Assembly (NCBI GenBank): GCA_001725415.1
Contig: MEGH01000005.1
Span: forward strand, 561 to 64,560
Direction: 5' to 3'
DNA: 64,000 nucleotides
Origin: Pseudonocardia sp. SCN 73-27
GTDB taxonomy: Bacteria > Actinomycetota > Actinomycetes > Mycobacteriales > Pseudonocardiaceae
This document shows positions 59,839 through 64,000 of the stretch, piece by piece. How positions within the stretch are numbered: position 1 is the stretch's first letter; each line of letters begins with the position of its first letter. The translations under genes were made by a program, and so were the position numbers. Under the pieces are notes generated by a model. The model was not told where the DNA came from and ran no database searches. It saw only the letters and a program-made list of their open reading frames with translations.

Positions 59839-60074
59839 TGGCGATCGTCGTGCGGATCGACGTCGAGCTGGCCCGGCGCAAGATGAGCGTCGGCGAGTTC
59901 GCCGAGCGGGTCGGCCTCACCCCGGCCAACGTCGCCGTCCTCAAGAACGGGCGCGCCAAGGCCGTCCGGTTCTCGACGCTCGAGGCCATGTGCCGGGTGC
60001 TGGAGTGCCAGCCGGGCGACCTGCTGGAGTTCGTCGACGAGGAGGAACCGGCCCGGACACCGAGTTCGACGTGA
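59838..60074 (+). CDS. Small Cro/C1-type HTH regulator (DUF2975 partner)
   Basis: 78 residues. HTH of the YozG/XRE type: VELARRKMSVGEFAERVGLTPANVAVLKNGRAKAVRFSTLEAMCRVLECQPGDLLEFV, a helix-turn-helix taking almost the whole chain. It is coupled to the DUF2975 gene by overlap of stop and start (TGATG), and probably represses the shared promoter at the 59319 dyad. The final codons (PSST) are inside hairpin repeat copy 2. Confidence 0.9.
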   Translation: MAIVVRIDVELARRKMSVGEFAERVGLTPANVAVLKNGRAKAVRFSTLEAMCRVLECQPGDLLEFVDEEEPARTPSST

Positions 60075-60118
60075 GACTGCTCCCGACCATGATCGAAGCA
60101 GGCTGGATTCGAACTCGG
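60060..60118 (+). terminator. Hairpin repeat, copy 2
   Basis: CCGAGTTCGA (60060-60069) and TCGAACTCGG (60109-60118) pair perfectly; the loop contains TCCCGACCATGATCGAA, also present in copy 1 at 56232-56292. It overlaps the HTH stop and faces the convergent gene at 60135. Confidence 0.65.
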
Positions 60119-60134
60119 CGGCCCGCCGTCCGGG

Positions 60135-60575
60135 TCAGCCGAGCTCGGGACGCAGCAGGCGCTCCAGGGCGTCGCGGGCGGCGGCGTCGCGGGCGGCGAT
60201 GCGGTTGAGGTCGACGGCCAGGGCCTCCAGCCACTGGTCGACCCCGACCGGGCGGCGGCTGATCACCACACCCCGCACGACCTGCCGGATCTCGCCCTCG
60301 ACCGCACCCCGCGGCCCCTCGCGCAGCTCCAGGTCGCGGTCCTGGCCATGCACCAGCACCGCGACCGGGCGCCCTTCGCGGCCGGCCATCCGGTCGGTCA
60401 GCCCACGCTTGTGCTCGACCTCCACCATCCCGTCGGGCAACGCCCCGGCCAGCGCGCCGGCGAGCAGCCGCGCGTAGGACACCACGTCGCTCCGGTCGCT
60501 GCGCAGCATCGCCGCGAGCAGCTGAACGTCGCCCATCGGGCCGAGCCCGCTCGGTCCCCCGCCCGGTTCCGTCAC
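60135..60575 (-). CDS. Hypothetical protein downstream of YbjQ-like genes
   Basis: 146 residues. VQLLAAMLRSDRSDVVSYARLLAGALAGALP forms two helices, then PVAVLVHGQDRDLELREGPRGAVEGEIRQVVRGVVISRRPVGVDQWLEALAVDLNRIAARD, a mixed region. It recalls the short C-terminal proteins that follow YbjQ-like genes in actinomycetes, but I know no function. GTG 60575 lies 11 bp after the upstream gene's stop, so it is the last gene of a three-gene operon. Confidence 0.62.
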   Translation of the reverse strand: MTEPGGGPSGLGPMGDVQLLAAMLRSDRSDVVSYARLLAGALAGALPDGMVEVEHKRGLTDRMAGREGRPVAVLVHGQDRDLELREGPRGAVEGEIRQVVRGVVISRRPVGVDQWLEALAVDLNRIAARDAAARDALERLLRPELG

Positions 60576-60586
60576 GGGGACGAGTT

Positions 60587-61420
60587 CTACCGGTCCGTCA
60601 GCGGAAGCACGAGCTGCGGGGTGGGGATCGTGTGGTCGGCGCGCAGCGGCCGAACGGCGGTGCCGATCGCGAAGAACTCCGTCGTGTGCCCGCCCCATCG
60701 ATGCCCGTGGGAGCGCAACTGCACCCCGACGATGCCCTCGGCGTGCAGCTGCTCGGCCTCGGCCTGCATCCGGCTCATGGCGAGCTCCCGGGCGTCGTAG
60801 AGGGCCTCGGTGAACTGCGGCAGCTCGACGTTCTGGCCGATGTTGCCCATCGCCTGCCAGAACCGCTGGTGGGCGACGTGGTAGACGCACGAGCCCATGA
60901 CCATGCCCAGCGGGGCGTAGCCGGCCTGCACGAGCGTCCAGAAGTCCTGGCCCGACAGGTCTGAGGTGAACGGCTGGTTCTTGTTGTTGCGCCAGCCGAA
61001 CCCGTCGGGGGTGGTGGGCTCGTCGGCCTTCACCGCGGTGCCGACGGCGATGAACTCGGCGAGGTCGGAGCCGAACTCCTTGAACTCGATGTCGAGCCGG
61101 ACGCCGACGATGCCGTCGGCGCCGAGCTGGTCGGCCTCGGCCTCCATGCGGGTCATGGCCAGCTCCCGGGCGTGGTACATCGCCTGGGAGAGCATCGTCA
61201 GCTCCTGGTTCTTGTTCCAGCGGCCCATCTGGAACCCGACGTGGTAGATGCTCGACCCGAGCACCAGCCCGAGCGGGCGGAACCCGGCCTCGCGGACCAG
61301 CAGGAACTCGTTGACCGAGAGGTCGGAGGTGAACAGGCTGGTCGCCTGGCCGGGACGCATCTCGGCGAGCCGGCGCATCGCATCCTCGGGGATGCCTAGC
61401 TCGGTCGGGTCGGCGGTCAC
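60587..61420 (-). CDS. Two-repeat YbjQ-like (DUF74/heavy-metal-binding domain) protein
   Basis: 277 residues made of two related halves. Each half reads FTSDLS, then FRPLGLVLGSSIYHVG (second: YAPLGMVMGSCVYHVA), then an ALYDARELAMSRMQAEA helix and LGADGIVGVRL (second: LHAEGIVGVQL), and FIAVGTAV. The repeats are about 120 residues and over 40 percent alike by eye. YbjQ is a homopentameric protein of uncertain function, called a heavy-metal-binding domain in databases. GTG 61420 follows GAGGAG by 8 nt. A related gene precedes it on the same strand. Confidence 0.85.
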   Translation of the reverse strand: MTADPTELGIPEDAMRRLAEMRPGQATSLFTSDLSVNEFLLVREAGFRPLGLVLGSSIYHVGFQMGRWNKNQELTMLSQAMYHARELAMTRMEAEADQLGADGIVGVRLDIEFKEFGSDLAEFIAVGTAVKADEPTTPDGFGWRNNKNQPFTSDLSGQDFWTLVQAGYAPLGMVMGSCVYHVAHQRFWQAMGNIGQNVELPQFTEALYDARELAMSRMQAEAEQLHAEGIVGVQLRSHGHRWGGHTTEFFAIGTAVRPLRADHTIPTPQLVLPLTDR

Positions 61421-61439
61421 ACGGGTCTCCTCGCAGAAG

Positions 61440-62300
61440 TCAACGCAGCGGCAGGTACGTCAGCGACCGGGTCGGTGCGACCCGACCGGTGTGGAAGCGG
61501 GCCAACGCCGTGCCGAACACGGTGGCCTCGGCGACGTGGTCGCGGTGGTTCTCCCCCGGCTCCACCGACCACACGGCGAGCGTCATGTCGTCGACGACCG
61601 CGCCGTCGGCCCCACTGCGGCGCACGGCGTCGTGCAGCAGCCTGCGGGCGTCGGCGCGGGTGACACCCACCAGCTCGGTGTAGCCGTCGACCTCGATGTT
61701 CCCGGCGTTCCACGACGCCTGCGCCCGGGTGGCCCAGTCGTCGTGGCGGATGGCGACCGAGATGCCGTAGACGATCTGCGTGGGCACCCAGCCGGCCTGC
61801 AGCAGCTTGGCGACGTCCTGGGCGTCGAGGACCGTCGTGAAGATCCGTCCCGGCCGAGTCGCGGACCGGGCGCGCACCGCGGTGCCGAGCGCGGTGAACT
61901 CGCGGGCGCCACCGAACTCGGTGGTCTGCCCGAGCCTGATGCCGACGACACCGTCCGCGCCGATCGCGGAGGCCTCGGTGACCAGCCTGCCGATGGCGGT
62001 GCCGTAGCCGGCGTAGAGAGCCTGCACGTAGGGGGCGAAACCGGAGAAGCGGTCCCCGTCCGACGACGTGATCGTCCGCGGTGCGGCACCCCAGCCGTAG
62101 CCGCCGCAGCCGCGGTACCCGGCCCAGCCGATTCGGGCGACCATGCTGCCCATGACCTCGCCGACGGCGTCGAACCCGGCGGCCTCCAGGCCCGCGGCAG
62201 CGGGGGCGCTGAGCAGCGACGTCCATGCCCCGCCCGCGGCGGCCCGGCGTATCCGTTCCGCGGCGACCGGTGGCAGACCCCGCCCGTCCCACTCGGCCAC
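61440..62300 (-). CDS. YbjQ-like heavy-metal-binding-domain protein
   Basis: 286 residues, again with two half-repeats: GSMVARIGWAGYRGCGGYGW, ALYAGYGTAIGRLVTEASAIGADGVVGIRLG and FTALGTAV; second: LLQAGWVPTQIVYGISVAI, LVGVTRADARRLLHDAVRRSGADGAVVDDM and VFGTAL. Related to, but diverged from, the next gene downstream (61420). The two probably form an assembly and share a transcript with the small gene at 60135. GTG 62300 has a weak ribosome site, so the start is tentative. Confidence 0.8.
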   Translation of the reverse strand: MAEWDGRGLPPVAAERIRRAAAGGAWTSLLSAPAAAGLEAAGFDAVGEVMGSMVARIGWAGYRGCGGYGWGAAPRTITSSDGDRFSGFAPYVQALYAGYGTAIGRLVTEASAIGADGVVGIRLGQTTEFGGAREFTALGTAVRARSATRPGRIFTTVLDAQDVAKLLQAGWVPTQIVYGISVAIRHDDWATRAQASWNAGNIEVDGYTELVGVTRADARRLLHDAVRRSGADGAVVDDMTLAVWSVEPGENHRDHVAEATVFGTALARFHTGRVAPTRSLTYLPLR

Positions 62301-62399
62301 GCCTCGACACTAACGCCGTGGGCGGCTCCGGGGCGGGCGTTCGGCCGGGGTCGTCCCGGATGCCCGGAATCCGGTGCGGCACCACCGAGGAGAACCGCC

Positions 62400-62528
62400 G
62401 TGAACATCGTGACCAGGTCCGTCGCCGTCGTCCTGACCGCCGCCGCCTTCGGCCAGCGCGTCGTCACGATCTCGCCCAGCACTGCCGACGACCATGAGGT
62501 TGCGCCCCCGTGTGTGCGGGGCCGTTAG
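62400..62528 (+). CDS. Possible small protein with signal-like N-terminus
   Basis: 42 residues from GTG 62400, with GAGGAG 7 nt upstream, which is the best reason to call it. The sequence starts NIVTRSVAVVLTAAAFG, resembling a short secretion signal, then RVVTISPSTADDHEVAPP. It ends 10 bp before the next gene, so it may be a leader peptide for that gene or just a chance frame. I cannot recognise a family. Confidence 0.3.
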   Translation: MNIVTRSVAVVLTAAAFGQRVVTISPSTADDHEVAPPCVRGR

Positions 62529-62538
62529 CGTCGCGCGC

Positions 62539-63324
62539 ATGGCTTCGGAGTTCCTTGACCTGCACCACGGCGACACCCCGCTGCTGATCCCCAACCCCTG
62601 GGACGGCGGGTCGGCCAGACTGCTTGCGTCCCTGGGCTTCCGGGCGCTCGCCACCACCAGCAGCGGCTTCGCCGGGACGCTGGGCCGTCGCGACGGCGGC
62701 GTCACCCGCGACGAGGCGCTCGCCCACGCGGCCACGATCGTCGCCGCCACCGCGCTGCCCGTCTCGGCCGACCTCGAGAACGGGTTCGGCCACTCCCCCG
62801 ACGACGTCGCCGCGACGATCACCGCAGCCCGCGGGGTGGGGCTCGCGGGCGGGTCGATCGAGGACTTCACCGGCGACACCGGCGCCCCCGTCTACGCCCG
62901 CGAGGCGGCGGTGGAGCGGGTCGCCGCCGCGGTCGCCGCGGCCGCCGGGGAGTTCGTGCTGACCGCTCGCTGCGAGAACCTGCTGCACGGCGTCGACGAC
63001 CTCACCGACACGGTCGAGCGGCTGCAGGCCTACCAGGAGGCGGGGGCCGACGTCCTCTACGCGCCGGGCCTGGTCCGGATCGCCGACGTCGAGACGGTGG
63101 TGCGTAACGTCGACCGGCCCGTCAACGTGCTGCTGCTCGACGGCGGCCCGTCGGTCGCCGAGCTGGCCGCGGCGGGCGCCGCGCGCATCTCCGTCGGCGG
63201 CACGTTCTTCTACGCGGCGGCGGGCGCGTTGATCGACGCCGGGAAGGCCCTGCTCGCGGGCGAGACGTCGTTCTACGCGAACGCCGCGACCGGCCGGAAG
63301 GGCGCCGCGGCCGCGTTCAGCTGA
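62539..63324 (+). CDS. Isocitrate lyase/PEP mutase-family protein
   Basis: 261-residue alpha/beta barrel of the PEP mutase/isocitrate lyase superfamily. Seen: LIPNPWDGGSARLLASLGFRALATTSSG near the N-terminus, SADLENGFG (metal-binding Asp and Glu), GSIEDFTG and LTARCENLLHGVDDL. The catalytic Cys of isocitrate lyase (KKCGH) is not present, so it is closer to 2-methylisocitrate-lyase-like, oxaloacetate decarboxylase or phosphonate enzymes. It cleaves or forms a C-C or C-P bond next to a carboxylate, inferred. ATG 62539. A strong terminator follows. Confidence 0.88.
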   Translation: MASEFLDLHHGDTPLLIPNPWDGGSARLLASLGFRALATTSSGFAGTLGRRDGGVTRDEALAHAATIVAATALPVSADLENGFGHSPDDVAATITAARGVGLAGGSIEDFTGDTGAPVYAREAAVERVAAAVAAAAGEFVLTARCENLLHGVDDLTDTVERLQAYQEAGADVLYAPGLVRIADVETVVRNVDRPVNVLLLDGGPSVAELAAAGAARISVGGTFFYAAAGALIDAGKALLAGETSFYANAATGRKGAAAAFS

Positions 63325-63331
63325 ACGACCG

Positions 63332-63383
63332 CGCGCAACCTCACGGTCGTCCGCAGCCCGCGGAACGACCGTGAGGTTGCGCG
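63332..63383. terminator. Convergent terminator
   Basis: GCGCAACCTCACGGTCGT (63333-63350) and ACGACCGTGAGGTTGCGC (63365-63382) pair perfectly, with one more C-G pair outside and a CTGAAC/GTTCAG extension after a bulge. It lies between the convergent PEP-mutase-like and MFS genes. Confidence 0.8.
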
Positions 63384-63389
63384 TTCAGC

Positions 63390-64000
63390 TCAGGCCGCCA
63401 CGACGCGGCGGCGCGAGGCCGCGCGGCGCTGGGTGACCAGCGACAGCACCCCCAGCGCGACGACCATGATCCCGTAGGCCGCGGTGGTGACCTGCAGGCC
63501 CAGCGAGGTCGCGGCGAACCCCGCGGCGACGGCCGGGATGCTGAAGGCCAGGTAGGAGATCGTGTAGGCGACGGCGAAGAGGGCGCCGCGCTCGTGGGGT
63601 GCGGCGATGCGGGCGTAGGTCCCGAAGGTGCCCAGGGCCGCGGCACCGAACCCGACGCCGGCGACGACCGTGCCCACCGCTCCGACCAGCCCGAGGCCGA
63701 GGTCGACCCCGACGAGGGCGACCGCGGTTCCGAGGGTGACGAGGACACCGGCCAGGGTCAGCAGCCGTTCCAGCGGCCAGCGGCGCAGCAGCAGCGCGGT
63801 CAGGGCGCCGGGCGCGCAGAGCAGGACGACGACGAGCCCGCCGACCAGGTGGTTGTGCACCCCGAGGACATCGGCGGCCACCGACGGGCCGAGCGAGAAG
63901 AACAGCCCCGACAGCGACCAGGACGCCAGCAGGATCGGGACGAGCGCGAACACCTCGGGCCGCAGCCTGCGCGGGACGCCGACGACGGGCCGCAGCGACC
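63390..64000 (-). CDS. MFS transporter, C-terminal part, cut by window edge
   Basis: 203 residues visible; the frame is open to base 64000, so the N-terminal half lies outside. About six helices follow a cytoplasmic linker (RRLRPEVFALVPILLASWSL): FFSLGPSVAADVLGVHNHLVGG, GALTALLLRRWPLERLLTLAG and ERGALFAVAYTISYLAFSIPAVAAGFAA are typical of the second half of a 12-helix MFS exporter. The substrate is unknown. It converges with the PEP-mutase-like gene. Confidence 0.85.
   Translation of the reverse strand, partial: SLRPVVGVPRRLRPEVFALVPILLASWSLSGLFFSLGPSVAADVLGVHNHLVGGLVVVLLCAPGALTALLLRRWPLERLLTLAGVLVTLGTAVALVGVDLGLGLVGAVGTVVAGVGFGAAALGTFGTYARIAAPHERGALFAVAYTISYLAFSIPAVAAGFAATSLGLQVTTAAYGIMVVALGVLSLVTQRRAASRRRVVAA

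Overview
The window is GC-rich chromosomal DNA with many GTG starts, 4-bp stop/start overlaps and tight operons. Gene families point to a high-GC actinomycete, probably Pseudonocardiaceae: an NDMA-type alcohol dehydrogenase, a mycofactocin-type short-chain dehydrogenase, LLM flavin oxidoreductases, ECF sigma factors and a MshB/Mca-like deacetylase. Genus is inference. I saw no rRNA, tRNA, insertion sequence, phage gene or CRISPR. Layout: (1) 1-4.8 kb, minus strand: start of cytochrome oxidase subunit I (runs off the left edge), a PIG-L deacetylase, a MoxR-type AAA plus VWA fusion, and an NDMA-dependent alcohol dehydrogenase. (2) 5.1-11.2 kb, plus strand: aerobic benzoate degradation through benzoyl-CoA epoxide (CoA ligase, BoxC, BoxB), then a nitrilase. 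(3) 11.5-16.1 kb: a membrane protein, a NarL-type two-component pair and two small membrane proteins. (4) 16.2-33 kb: a large catabolic region with a TrmB-family regulator, a ThuA-like protein, an MFS transporter, SDRs, two amidohydrolases, two P450s, a ferredoxin, three LLM oxidoreductases, a Gfo/Idh/MocA oxidoreductase, a flavin dehydrogenase and a limonene-epoxide-hydrolase-family enzyme. (5) 33.2-38.3 kb: a BBE-type flavin oxidase, a RidA protein, a LuxR regulator, a cupin and a second flavin dehydrogenase. (6) 38.4-46.9 kb: a fused 2-oxoacid:ferredoxin oxidoreductase with a divergent Lrp regulator, then CoxL-like and CoxS-like subunits and two SDRs, one with the mycofactocin-coupled signature. 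(7) 47-50.7 kb: a hydrolase, an ECF sigma factor overlapping a gene for a triple-VOC protein, and a small unknown. (8) 51-54.3 kb: amidase and cobalt-type nitrile hydratase operon. (9) 54.4-64 kb: a TPP enzyme, an FAD dehydrogenase, a stand-alone AICAR-transformylase-like protein, a DUF2975/HTH pair, a YbjQ-like operon, a PEP mutase-family enzyme and an MFS transporter cut by the right edge.

The main finding is a shared regulatory sequence in region 4 and its neighbours. A semi-palindromic element (core CGTYAG-N4-ATCACG followed by CCG, perfect as CGTTAGGTTCCTAACG at one site) occurs seven times between 16.1 and 42.5 kb, six of them in front of catabolic genes. Two copies, almost 10 kb apart and on opposite strands, sit directly behind the identical promoter TGGACG-N17-TAGCGT. 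A TrmB-family regulator is the only local regulator inside the densest part. I infer one regulon that takes up and oxidises a cyclic, perhaps terpenoid, compound. The LimA-like epoxide hydrolase keeps all five catalytic residues at the spacing known for limonene-1,2-epoxide hydrolase, and its gene overlaps that of an LLM monooxygenase, as expected for a LimA/LimB-type pair.

A second feature is a family of five 40-bp palindromes with constant GTGAGYGG ends and arms that vary in step, placed at operon ends as probable terminators.
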